Shown: piece after piece, positions 12,791-22,095 of the stretch
Position numbering within the stretch: position 1 is the stretch's first letter
How the letters are laid out: each line of letters opens with the position of its first letter
Source of the DNA: Spirometra erinaceieuropaei
Lineage: Eukaryota; Platyhelminthes; Cestoda; Diphyllobothriidea; Diphyllobothriidae
Length of the DNA stretch: 64,000 nucleotides
Direction: 5' to 3'
Assembly: GCA_902702965.1 (NCBI GenBank)
Contig: CACRXP010000168.1
Location: 738,682 to 802,681, forward strand
Notes under the pieces: generated by a model
Told to the model about the DNA's origin: nothing
The model's input: the letters and a program-made list of their open reading frames with translations, nothing else
Database searches by the model: none
Position numbers and translations under genes: made by a program

Positions 12791-13020
12791 AAAATGTACC
12801 CATATATTTACTCAAAGTTATGTACGTTTATGTCTGTAAATAGGGTTTTCAAAGGCTATGCATATCTCCCTTATATATACTGAATTATACATCAGTCATG
12901 TGGCCCGATGTTTTGAGGAACTGCATACTCCGGACGACAACGTCTCCATGGAGAATAGAGACGCCAACGGTAGAACGTCATCCATTTTAGCTCCCTAGAC
13001 GCCTTCGGTCATACAGGTCA
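12790..13020. other. LINE 3' tail and spacer
   Basis: AT-rich sequence after the LINE coding end (12,770-12,890), then a short unassigned stretch. Nothing else recognised. Confidence 0.3.
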
Positions 13021-13890
13021 TGTACATCAGGATTGATTCGACAACAATGATGAAGAATTTCAAAATCTGCTCACACAGAAGAACAGGCTGCAGAAAGCCT
13101 ACGTCAACATAGAAGCCGATCCTAGCAGATTCACCTTCTTAAGATGTCATTGTTTGGTGTAACAGCGACTGCGGGAGATGCATGATGCCTGGGTAGTTCG
13201 TAAAGACAAGAAAACACAAAGACGCGTGAAGCACCCTGAAAAGAGGAATTTCTTCACGTGCTTTATGACAGTCCACAACGCCCACACGGAAGGAATCGCG
13301 CCGTTACTAACCTCCGACGTGGCAACTTTCCTTTGGGAATCATGAAGTACTGGACCCAGTACTTCATAAATGTCCCCAATCGGCCATCCACAATCTCCGA
13401 CATCATGATTAACGGACAACTCCAAGGGAAATAACTGAAGACACTGACCTCCCAATTCCTTTCCGAGAGAAAGCTGAAATCGTGTAAAAGCTCTCCTGCG
13501 AGAATGCGTCGGGATCCGACACTATCCAGACCGGACACTGCATACACAGCGGCCCTCGGCTGATGGACAGACTTACCTCGCTGATCTTTAACATGTGGCA
13601 GTAAGAATGAACCTCTCAGGATTTTGAGGACGCCAACACTGCCTACCTCTACAAACGCAAGGGCAATCGTCAAATATTTCACGGGCCCGGAGAAGTCTTG
13701 CTACCAAACATCTCCGGAAACATCGTCTCCCGCAACCTTCCAAATTGTCACAACTTGCATCTGGACAAAGTCTTCCCCCGGAATGTCATCGTATCTTTCT
13801 GCGTCACCGCGAAACCGAGGATATGATCTTCACCGCAAACAAACTACAATAGAGATGCCAGGAAATGAGGACAAGGCTCTATACTATCTT
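13020..13890 (+). mobile_element. RTE-like LINE fragment (linker and first RT blocks)
   Basis: Plus strand with frameshifts. The pattern QRLREMHDAW...KHPEKRNFFT (about 13,160-13,260) is the segment between endonuclease and RT in RTE-like LINEs of flatworms. IAPLLTSD (about 13,293-13,320) and VPNRPSTISD (about 13,370-13,405) follow. Next is YLYKRKGNRQ (about 13,648-13,680), matching the YKRKG block of the RT fingers. DMIFTANKLQ and CQEMRTRLYTIF follow at about 13,825-13,890, just before the catalytic palm would begin. The fragment stops at about 13,900, next to a palindromic MITE whose own left end is missing. Inactive. Confidence 0.75.
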
Positions 13891-13924
13891 CGGTACCTAA
13901 CTACATCCAAAAAGTACAATCTGT

Positions 13925-14727
13925 AGAAAATGACTACTTAAGTAGCATATATTTTTCTCGTTGATTTTCGATGCCCCTAAATGTCCAATTATATTCCATG
14001 GAAAAAATGAATAAAAATATTCATTCTCCCGCTCAGTAGGTAGAAAATTACGTCTTCTTGCAATTTCATATTCAAAGAAGGGACATAATTGGGTTTTAAA
14101 AAGTTTGTTAGTTGTGAGACTTTTTAATACTGTGAAATGGCCGTTCACAAAACGTCATTTCTCTGCAGTTACGATGCGCCTTGTTAAATTGACAATACAA
14201 ATCAAAACCAGTGTTAAGTTTTATGAACTCCATATGGTCCCCTTAATACCGTAGAAAAATGTGTGAGTTTTCGTACGCGGAAAACACATGGCTTGTAATT
14301 TGGGAACCCTGAATCCAAGTGTGACGGCAGAGCGGGATAGAAATTATTCGGGAATTGGAAACGAGTTTGAAAACCGAATAAAACCCTTCCGTCGAGGATC
14401 AGCTTGGAAGAAGACGTTAATGTTCACGAAGGAGCGAAAGAATGAATATTTTCATTTATGTTTTCCATGAAATATAATCGGACGTTTAGGGACATCGAAA
14501 ATTAATAAGAAAAATACATGCTGCTTAAGTAGTCCTTTTTAAGGAGTATAGTTTTTGCATGCAGTCGAAAATCTGTTTATTTGAAAGCTGGCACCCTAAG
14601 GTAACTGAACTATGATACAATTATGCTGCGCGGTTAGTTTTACAACCCTACGCAATTAATCTTTTTCAAAAAGAAAATGCATTTCGGAATTTCGGTTGAC
14701 ATTTCATGAGTTAGCCCACCTACTGTA
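13925..14727. mobile_element. palindromic MITE, subfamily A, left end missing
   Basis: The right end (about 14,580-14,725) reads as the reverse complement of the shared terminal sequence, with GGAATTTCGGTTGACATTTC then GAGTTAGCCCACCTACTG and TA. The left part starts inside the arm: AATGACTACTTAAGTAGCAT at about 13,928 pairs with ATGCTGCTTAAGTAGTC at about 14,518. About 120 bases of the left terminus, including the CAGT end, are absent, and the truncation abuts the RTE-like fragment. No transposase is encoded. Confidence 0.75.
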
Positions 14728-15200
14728 CTTCAAACGTACATTTGTGGAATATTTCATGAGCGCAGGCATGTATTTTTTGAAAAACGAAACCCCTGGGCTG
14801 AGTGAAATCAAATAGGCGGATTCATTTTACGAGAAAAACGAAGGGACACGATAAGATGCAAATCTTTATGTTGAACAACAGGTCCTGTACTATTGGTGGA
14901 CGTCCAATTCTGACGTGGTAGCTTTCGAAGGAGGAAGAACGCACATCTGGATTTCCTTCAAAAATGGTATTTCACTGTATACGAAGTTTTGTATAAGGAG
15001 GACATGGGGGCATTCTCACCTTATAGCAAAAAACATCATAAATGTTAAACAGTGAAGCCTTGATTCGGAGTATTTTGCTGTTTTTGCACGCATAATAGAT
15101 AAATGCTCGCTGTTTTGGAAAGGTGGTAAGTCAGTGTGAATCAGTAAGCCACATGCTTTTATTGTTCTAGTTTTTTTACTCTTGTAGACGACGGAGCATA
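14728..15200. other. upstream region of the MARVEL-type gene
   Basis: No gene or named repeat recognised between the MITE and the promoter-like sequence of the next gene. Confidence 0.35.
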
Positions 15201-15202
15201 TG

Positions 15203-15255
15203 ATTGGCTCATCTGATCAAACCAGGTTTTGATTGGATGTTCTGAATATATAAAT
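15203..15255 (+). promoter_or_regulatory. candidate core promoter (TATA, inverted CCAAT boxes)
   Basis: TATATAAAT at 15,247-15,255 lies 31 bases upstream of the start codon, with ATTGG (inverted CCAAT) at 15,203-15,207 and 15,232-15,236. The spacing would give a 5' leader of only about ten bases if transcription began 25-30 bases after the TATA. That is short, so trans-splicing or a different start is possible. Seen by eye only. Confidence 0.35.
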
Positions 15256-15285
15256 GCCGGAATTCGCACCAGAGTGGATTGGTAA

Positions 15286-17983
15286 ATGGCAGACACGGGG
15301 TATGCTAGAACCGCACCGAGCATTTTGAAGATAATTGGAATCGTTCTTGGTTTAATCCTCATGATTCTCATCGCTGTTAGCGTCAACATCGCCACGAGTC
15401 AGGGTAGCTACCTGCTCTTTGTTTCGGCTTATGTCTGGCTGATCAGCCTGCTTCTGCTTTTACTGCACATATTTGATGTTGGTCGGAGCCGAGGCTTCAA
15501 AATCTTTGTAAGGCGACGTTTTCGTTTTTGCGATATTATTGGCAGATAGGACACCTGGAACATTGATATTAACTTCGAAGCTTATTATTAAGTCTGATCT
15601 GAGTGACGAAATAACTTGTCTTTTTTTACATATCTTGTTTTATGTGAAGAAATTTGCACTGTGAATGACCGATTTCATGAAATCTTGACCGGAATTGTGA
15701 AATGTGCAATCGATTAGAATGGGGTACTTAAGTATGTGATACTTAAGTGATTCTCTTGCGGCATAATGACGTAGCATTTAAGCCACTTTGGGGTATTAGC
15801 TTTCAGATGCCCTTCTTTACGACCGCCTGTAACAACTGTACTTGACAAAAAATGTCAAATTAAGCAATTCGCATTTTTGTCATTGATTTTCGATTTTCTT
15901 ATAAACTCAGATGTTTTTGACTGAAAACATGCAAAAATAGTCTTCCTTGCACCCATTTTGAGACGAATCGCGTCTTTTCATTTTTTTACTCGGAGAAAGG
16001 TTATCTTTTAACTTTAAAAAGTCTTCCAGTTCCGGGACGGTTTTGAACACGATTTGGCTTTGCGTTTGCGTCTAGGGCTTTTAGTCTACTAGTTGTCTAA
16101 TTTTCGCGCAATGTGCGGCATGCATTCTTCTATCCCATTAAGTAATTGCCATACATGTATTAAGAAGTATGCGACGGGTGTGGACTATGCCACATACTTC
16201 AGGAAGGGCATTGTTTAAAATACAAATACTACATAAATGGACATCGCGTAGCCCAAAATATCTCATAATTGGAGACCTCTTTTACCTTAAGTTATACTTT
16301 CTACAAGTGGAAACCTAAAACACACACCGTTCGCCATCAAACGAGTTTAAGAAAGAATAATTTTACGGATTTTTTCTAAGACATATATTGGAATTTGTAA
16401 GAGCAACGAAAATCAATGGAGAAGATGCCTACTAATTAGATAGCTATTTTTTTTACCGAGTGCAGTTAATGTAGGCGGCCGGAAAGATGTGCAGTCAGAC
16501 GTCAATATCCTAGCAGGTCGGAAATGTTATGACAAGACACCGCGGGATAATCAATATTACAACCGCAGTTAAGTACGCCTTTCTAATTGAATATCCATTT
16601 CTCAATTTCGGTCAGTATTTCTTATGATCGATCACTGGGTGTAGAAGGCTTTAGGCATAGGAGTTTGATCGTCACAATTGCCCCACTGAGCGGACGCAGC
16701 AGATGAGTCTTGCGCATGAATTAATTTACAGAGAGGGAGATTTAAACACCCTGTCCTCCGTTGTCCATCAGACTCTGATCGGAGGTTGGCTCGAACACAG
16801 AGGTTGGCAGGTCTAAACAGCTCATCTGCGCATGTGCCACAGAACCTGGGTTTTAACAACGAAGGCGATTAAGAACCACCTACAGCATGAGTGCCATTAA
16901 GGAAACATTGATAACAATTCACTGCAGACAGATATCCAGTCCATTCATTCCTCAGTATCGCCTCTTTTTCACACACCAGAATGTTGAGGTGTGTTCTGCA
17001 ACTAGAAATCAGATTGACCAAGTCCCAGAATACTTGTTAAAGTGCAATAGTTGACAGAATTGAGTGATTCATATTGATTTAAAGGATTCGAGCAGGCATG
17101 TGATCTGAAGGTGTCTTACAAGAATGAAAGTGCAACGCGCCTCCTGACTGATGATTTTTTTAAGTACACAGAGACTCACTCACCAGAAGTACACTGTATC
17201 TTTCTACAGGAGGCAATTCCCTTGGGGTTGATGGTCCTGTTCGTCTTCGTCGCCTTTATGATTGTTGCCGTGAATGCGGGCAGGGGAAAAAACGGCTATT
17301 TAATCGCTATATCGGTAAGTCAGATTTGTTCACCGTTCGGTTCATTTAAACGCTCTCAAGCCAACACAAATATGTAAAAGTAGGGAAAACCAGAGGACAT
17401 TTCAGTCAATAAAAGCCAGATACGAAAGCACAATGCTTATTTTTCTTTAAAGCTAAAAATGAAAATTCTCTTCCATTCAACAGGCGCTTTTACGCAAAAG
17501 ACATCAATTGAATTTCAAAATAAAGATCGACATTTGCTGCGGTTAGTTCCTTAAAAACGTGCCCTACTAAGACAACGTCTTCTCCAACTATGACACTATT
17601 AAGGGCATTATTTAAAGCAGAGAGGTCCCCAGGTTCCAATCCATGATCTGCTGGGCGACAGAAAACTACAGTCAACGTTTCTTCCGGGAAAGATTGTTTT
17701 TACTAGCTTGAAAATCTTAGATGCCTCTTTATCCGAAAGAAGAACTTGGATCTTAAAATGGGGCATTGGAAACTATTTATTGAATCCGACAGCCATGGTT
17801 CATTCCTTGTTTATTAGGCTCATAAGGTCAGCTGCAAACGTAGGGGGTTTGCTTAATAAGGTATATTAGTTTTTTGTTTTACTACAAAGCAAAATGGCTC
17901 AAATGTTCCTTTAGGTTTTATTCTTCATTGTGCTTGCCACATCAGTTGTCGACTTTGCCCTCCATGTACGAAAAATTGTTTGA
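15286..17983 (+). CDS. four-transmembrane MARVEL-type membrane protein (three exons)
   Basis: Three coding exons in phase 0: 15,286-15,507, 17,210-17,314 and 17,915-17,983 (stop TGA at 17,981-17,983), giving 131 residues. Each junction has canonical sites: donor TTT|GTAAGG, acceptor TTTCTACAG, donor TCG|GTAAGTCAG, acceptor TCCTTTAG. Four hydrophobic helices are visible: about residues 14-36, 43-63, 76-96 and 106-124. Exon 1 carries the first two, exon 2 the third and the start of the fourth, exon 3 the rest. Size, helix spacing, the SILKIIGIVLGLIL start and basic loop residues (GRSRGFK) resemble MARVEL/plasmolipin/CKLF-like proteins, which act in membrane apposition and vesicle traffic; a tetraspan of another class is possible. 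Intron 1 (1,702 bases) contains a palindromic MITE; intron 2 is 600 bases. No AATAAA was seen within about 450 bases after the stop. It is the only window gene with clean splice sites and no disruption. Confidence 0.78.
15659..16637. mobile_element. palindromic MITE, subfamily B, in intron 1
   Basis: The left end CTGTGAATGACCGATTTC and the right end (reverse complement) CAGTGATCGATCATAAG are diverged forms of the shared terminus. AAT motifs of the inner arm (TTTTCGATT near 15,700 and 15,880) and the TTTCTTATGATCG end confirm the family. It lies wholly in intron 1 of the MARVEL-type gene and does not touch splice sites. The arms are more diverged than in the copy at 41 kb, so the insertion looks old. 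Confidence 0.7.
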
Positions 17984-18440
17984 GAACAAACGCAAAAGTT
18001 GGCAGGCACAACTCAATTTCTGCCGTTGGCAAAGCACCGGGGACTCCGCTCGCATCATTGTTATCTATCTCCCGCCAATACATATCCAAAGTATTGCAAC
18101 GTCTTCTTTTTTAATGTGTAAGCAGCACTTCAATTCTCCCATACCTTGAAGAAGACAGGCTGTGCTGCTCCACGCTCTTCCAAAGCACACGCGCGAAAGC
18201 ACCCTGCTGGCAACACTCATTGAAATGGATTTATAATTGTTGGGGTAAAGATACTGGTTTGGCTGAAGCTCACTAATGTCAGACCAAATGGAACATAGTT
18301 CTGATAGATGGACGCAATACATCAAGCAAACCTTGGCGGACGGTTGTTAAGCAATCATCTCTCATAAATGCACTATTGATATGAGGTCATTACATCTGTC
18401 TACGATGGAGATTTTTGCGTGCAATTCCAAGGCAATGGGT
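17984..18440. other. 3' flank of the MARVEL-type gene
   Basis: Presumed 3' UTR and flank. No canonical AATAAA signal seen; nothing else recognised up to the (TA)n tract at 18,440. Confidence 0.35.
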
Positions 18441-18456
18441 CAATATATATATATAT
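18439..18456. repeat. (TA)n microsatellite
   Basis: ATATATATATATAT tract next to the foldback/SINE cluster that follows. Confidence 0.85.
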
Positions 18457-18464
18457 AATGGTGG

Positions 18465-18692
18465 GGGGCGCTCACCGATCGTTTCTACGGAACTCGCTCG
18501 TTCCGTTGTGTCTTATAGGCCCTCTGTCGAGTCCAACAAGCAGGCGCACAGCGGCGCATAATATAGACAGAATGGCGTTACCGACAAAGACAAGGGAGGC
18601 TGAAATGGTCATTTCTGGCTTATAAGCCGTCGTCGGCCAGCCATATCCAACCCCAAGGTGTGCAACACCCGAGGCTCAGAGATTAGAGGCGT
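18465..18692 (-). mobile_element. tRNA-derived SINE, minus strand, with foldback-type flank
   Basis: 18,465-18,545 carries the CGCTCACCGATCGTTTCTAC module shared with the foldback elements near 44.2 kb. 18,555-18,690 reads ACCGACAAAGACAAGGGAGG, then TCATTTCTGGCTTATAAGCC and CCAACCCCAAGGTGTGCAAC, which is the reverse complement of the SINE body seen in plus orientation just downstream. The tRNA-like head is truncated at about 18,692. Confidence 0.7.
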
Positions 18693-18711
18693 GGTTAGAG
18701 GTTAGAGAGCG

Positions 18712-18880
18712 TGGCCCTGTGGTTAGAGGCGTGGACTTCTAAATAACAGGTCGCGAGTTCGAGCCTCGGGTGTTGCACACTTCGGGGTTGGGTATGGCTG
18801 GCTGACGACGGATAATAAACCAGAAATGGCCATTTCAGTCTCCCTCGTCTTTGTCGGTAATGCCATCCTGCATATATATA
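18712..18880 (+). mobile_element. tRNA-derived SINE, plus strand
   Basis: The head resembles tRNA: a box A-like TGGCCCTGTGGTTAGAGG at about 18,713 and a box B-like GAGTTCGAGCCTCGG at about 18,756. The family body follows (GGGGTTGGGTATGGCTGGCTGACGACGG type), ending with TCTTTGTCGGTAATGCCATC and a (TA)n tract at 18,872-18,890. Orientation is head-to-head with the neighbouring minus-strand copy. Transcription of such elements is by RNA polymerase III. Confidence 0.75.
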
Positions 18881-18916
18881 TATATATATTTGCCAGAAAG
18901 GAGAAGACAGATTCTG

Positions 18917-19117
18917 GGGGGTAGATTGATACAGCACTGTTTCGGCCTTGTTTGCCTTCACCAGCTGGTACCGGAAACACAAAAGTGCGCACAGACGCAC
19001 CTGGCGCAGCTGGTCCACCACTGGGGTCTACCAGATGGGTCAAAAGCACTTCATCGAACCGAAGTTCATCAGTGTCTCGCCACCTGCCATTCTCTGTCGC
19101 TGCAGATCGGTATTTAT
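18917..19117 (+). repeat. dispersed repeat family B, copy 1
   Basis: About 200 bases from GGGTAGATTGATACAGCAC to TCTCTGTCGCTGCAGATCGG. They recur at 43,170-43,398 with about 90% identity by eye and in the same orientation. A (TA)n tract follows at 19,118-19,131. No protein motif seen; nature of the element unknown. Confidence 0.75.
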
Positions 19118-19179
19118 TATATATATATATATCTGAGAAGATAAGTCGATCGCAGGAACCATAGGTATATTTGCCTGAA

Positions 19180-19335
19180 TGGTATTAACGACAACGGCAA
19201 GGGAGACTAGAATATCAATTTATGGCTTGTTAGCCGTCGTCAGCCAGTAATACCCAAAACACCCGAGGCTCGAACTCGAGACCTGTTAGTTAAAAGTCCA
19301 GTGCGTCTAACTACTGGGCCACAGGTCTGTTGTCC
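19180..19335 (-). mobile_element. tRNA-derived SINE, minus strand
   Basis: ACGACAACGGCAAGGGAGAC, then GGCTTGTTAGCCGTCGTCAG, then the tRNA-like head in reverse complement (GAGGCTCGAACTCGAGACCT and TACTGGGCCACAGG). Box B and box A are recognisable on the minus strand. Confidence 0.75.
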
Positions 19336-19364
19336 TGTCGATTGCGTTAGTGATACGTAATGAT

Positions 19365-19742
19365 AGATGGGCGCTCACCAATCGTTCCTGTGGAACTCAC
19401 TCGTATCATTGTGCCTTAGGGTTCCCTCTCGAGTCCAACCAGCAGGCGCACAGCGGCGCATGATATAGGCAGAATGGCATTACCAACAAAGATAAGGGAG
19501 ACTAGAAACGACCGTTGAGCATCCCTCTACCATTATATATATGCAGAGTGTTACTACCGACAAAGACAAGGGGAACTAGAATGGTCATTTCTGGCTTGTT
19601 AGCCGTCGTCAGCCAGTCATAACTAACTCCGGGGTGCGGAACAAATGGGGCTCGAATTAACGACCTGTTAGTTAGAAGTCCAACACCTCTGACCACAACG
19701 GGACGAGTCCGTTCCGTAAGAATGATCGGTGAGCGCCCCTCC
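19365..19742 (-). mobile_element. SINE pair enclosed by foldback arms
   Basis: 19,370-19,410 (GGGCGCTCACCAATCG, then TGTGGAACTCACTCG) is matched in inverse orientation at 19,693-19,740 (GACGAGTCCGTTCCG, then GATCGGTGAGCGCCCC). Between them are a SINE 3' end (19,470-19,505), a TA-rich spot near 19,535 and a second minus-strand SINE body and head (19,550-19,690). The whole block could fold as a stem with SINE sequence in the loop. Confidence 0.65.
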
Positions 19743-20040
19743 ACCTATAGATATGTCGGTCTAACTTCCGAGTCAAATTCTCACTTGTCATGCGGAATTC
19801 TCCATTCAACCGGTGGAATTTTGTGAATACAATGTTGAAAGAATAAACTAGTACAGCTAATTGGTAATGACACCAACCAAGTCATCTTGAATGCAGAACG
19901 GAATAAAACTATTCTCCTTTTCTTGATGGTCAAATTTAGGTTGCATTCATTGATGGTATGATCCTAGGCGCTGATACGGTTGACGAAAATGAAGAATATT
20001 AGTTTCCATCTCCTTGTTCCTCAAGGCCATTTCTCACATA

Positions 20041-21005
20041 CAGTGGACGTTTTATATCATGAAATGCAAACGGAAATTCTAAAATATTTTCCCTGTTCAA
20101 AAAGCTCACTCAAGTAGGGCTGTAATATTCGTTGTCATGCAGCATAATTCTAAGATATTTAAGTCACATATACCAGGATGCCTGCCTCTGAATAAACTTC
20201 TTTTTGGCCGTTCGCAAACTATATTTTGTGAAAAATGACCTCTTTGATACTGAAAATATTTGCAGTTGATTTTCGATATCCCAATAACTACAAATATATT
20301 ACATAGGAACCATGCCTAAACATATCCTCTCTATTGCTCCTTGGCATTAAATTACATGTTCTTTAAATGTCCTATATGAGGAGAGAATATTACATAGTTT
20401 AAAAAAGTCTTTTCAATTCACGGAAAATATTTCTACTCCGCCCGCCATTACACTTTCATTCGTGGCTTTCAAGTTACATGGCGCCTATATTATGTCAATA
20501 GAATATCAGACATTCCTGTAGGCCGTTAGAAGGAAGTCATACAGGGCTCATAAAGTTGTGTACTGAATGCGGACCAGGTTGAATTCCCTATAAGTGACCT
20601 TGATAAACGTTCTGACGTGTTGTTGTACGAAAGAACGCTTCGCGATCTTGAAAAATCTTATGATTAATAACTTTTTTAAAAAAACGCATGATACTCTCTC
20701 ATCGAGAAAAGGATTTGAGGAGACGCGATTTGCCCCTAAATGAGCGCAAGAAAGAATGTTTATGTATATGTTTTTTAAATATATCACTTGAATTTATCAG
20801 AACACCGAAATTCAATGGAAAAAACGCATACCACATAAATAATCATTTCTTTGTTGGTTTTGGTGTTCGAGTCATTTAAAAGCCGATATCCTGCTGTTTG
20901 ACTAAAATATTCTGTAATTGTTATTAAAAGTCTTCTTAAGTACTCCTCTACGATTGAAAACATTTTATAATATCGCTTAGCACTTTGCGAGATCTTCCAT
21001 CCCTG
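20041..21005. mobile_element. palindromic MITE, subfamily B, diverged
   Basis: Starts with TA then CAGTGGACGTTTTATATCAT, a diverged form of the family terminus. It ends near 21,005 with GCGAGATCTTCCATCCCTG, the reverse complement form. The inner arm motif TTGATTTTCGATATCCCAAT (20,270) and its counterpart near 20,790-20,830 are present. Length of about 965 bases fits the family. Arms are well diverged, so it is old. Confidence 0.6.
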
Positions 21006-21269
21006 AAACTTCCCGCAAAAATGCACAATGAAGTTCCTTTGCGTCTTTTTAAACGGGTTCTGTGCAAACAGAGTTCTGAATTTCGAATACTACTGACTGA
21101 CAGTTTTCGCTCAATGAGACCTCTCCCAATATGTATTTTCATTAACGAATGATATCTTCTCGGCCTTGAGCATGCGTAGGACTACATAGGAAACCGGATA
21201 GCGCCCATTAAATGAGGTACGCTGCTTACATAACCAAGTGTCTAAGTTCTTAATAGGGGCAAATATGTA

Positions 21270-21745
21270 GCCTTTTCAGTTTTAGTTTCAGTTTATTTAG
21301 GGAAATATAGGCGAGCGCCTTTGAACTCCCTATTGGTTACAAGTCGTCGGAGAAAAACATTGATAGTGGGAAGGAGAAAAAAGGGGTTTTGTACATAATC
21401 GCTGACAGCTAGTCAAAAGAGTAATCAATAACGGTTACTAACAAGTTAGAAGTAGTATAAACAAGTTTAAGTTGGTGCCGGTTATGTGAGTGGATGCAAG
21501 GCTGGTAACTGGGAGGCTTGATGCGCGTCAAGTCTAAACTTAAAGGAATTCACACAGGAGGAGGTTGCAACATCGGTGGGTAGGGCATTCCACGCTGCAA
21601 CCACTCTGTGACTGAAAAAGAACTTTCTCCCATTGATTCTTGCTTTCCCTCTCCCATTGATTCTTGCTAATTATCAGCATGTAAAGAAAGCAGTAAAGAA
21701 AGGAATTTTGACCTAACACCCGCTCTTCTGTCAAGCCCGTCTGTC
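21270..21745 (-). mobile_element. 3' end of a CR1-like LINE
   Basis: Minus strand. The pattern GRKFFFSHRVVAAWNALPTD (about 21,620-21,560) followed by CVNSFKFRLD is the C-terminus of CR1-like ORF2. The 3' UTR and a tail of short CAGTTTTAG/CAGTTTATTTAGGG units run to about 21,275. A small internal duplication of about 25 bases (CCCATTGATTCTTGCT twice) lies at 21,629-21,668. Only the last few hundred bases remain: a 5'-truncated insertion. Confidence 0.75.
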
Positions 21746-22095
21746 GAAAAAGTCACCTCAAGTAAATGCCATGGCTCAACTGAGCTCTAGGTGACTGCGG
21801 AAATGAACCGAAAAGTCGAAAACCTGGCAATGCGATCCATGGACTCACGAGCACTTAGTACTAACCAGCAAGATCCAAAGTCTTATGACCGTGGTGCTCA
21901 AGAGTCTACCCTGATTGCACGACAGAGCACGGGATCTCTATTCTCTGTTGAAACAGCTGTCTAGGGTCCTCGCACGTGATCACGAGCTTCGAGTAAGCAG
22001 TAATTGGGTGCCAACTTCAAACGTCTTTTTTCGTTATCAGCCAGGCATCACGCGTATTGCGTCCTGCAGTTGCAACATATCGGTGAACATCGGCT
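21746..22095. other. no recognised feature
   Basis: Spacer between the LINE 3' end and the end of the Gypsy element. Possibly an LTR or the 3' part of the Gypsy integrase; no motif supports it. Confidence 0.3.

Noticed and set aside
17111..17377. Separate 88-codon protein starting at 17,111
   Set aside because: Only 17,210-17,314 looks coding; it is bounded by a strong acceptor and donor and continues exon 1 and exon 3 in phase.
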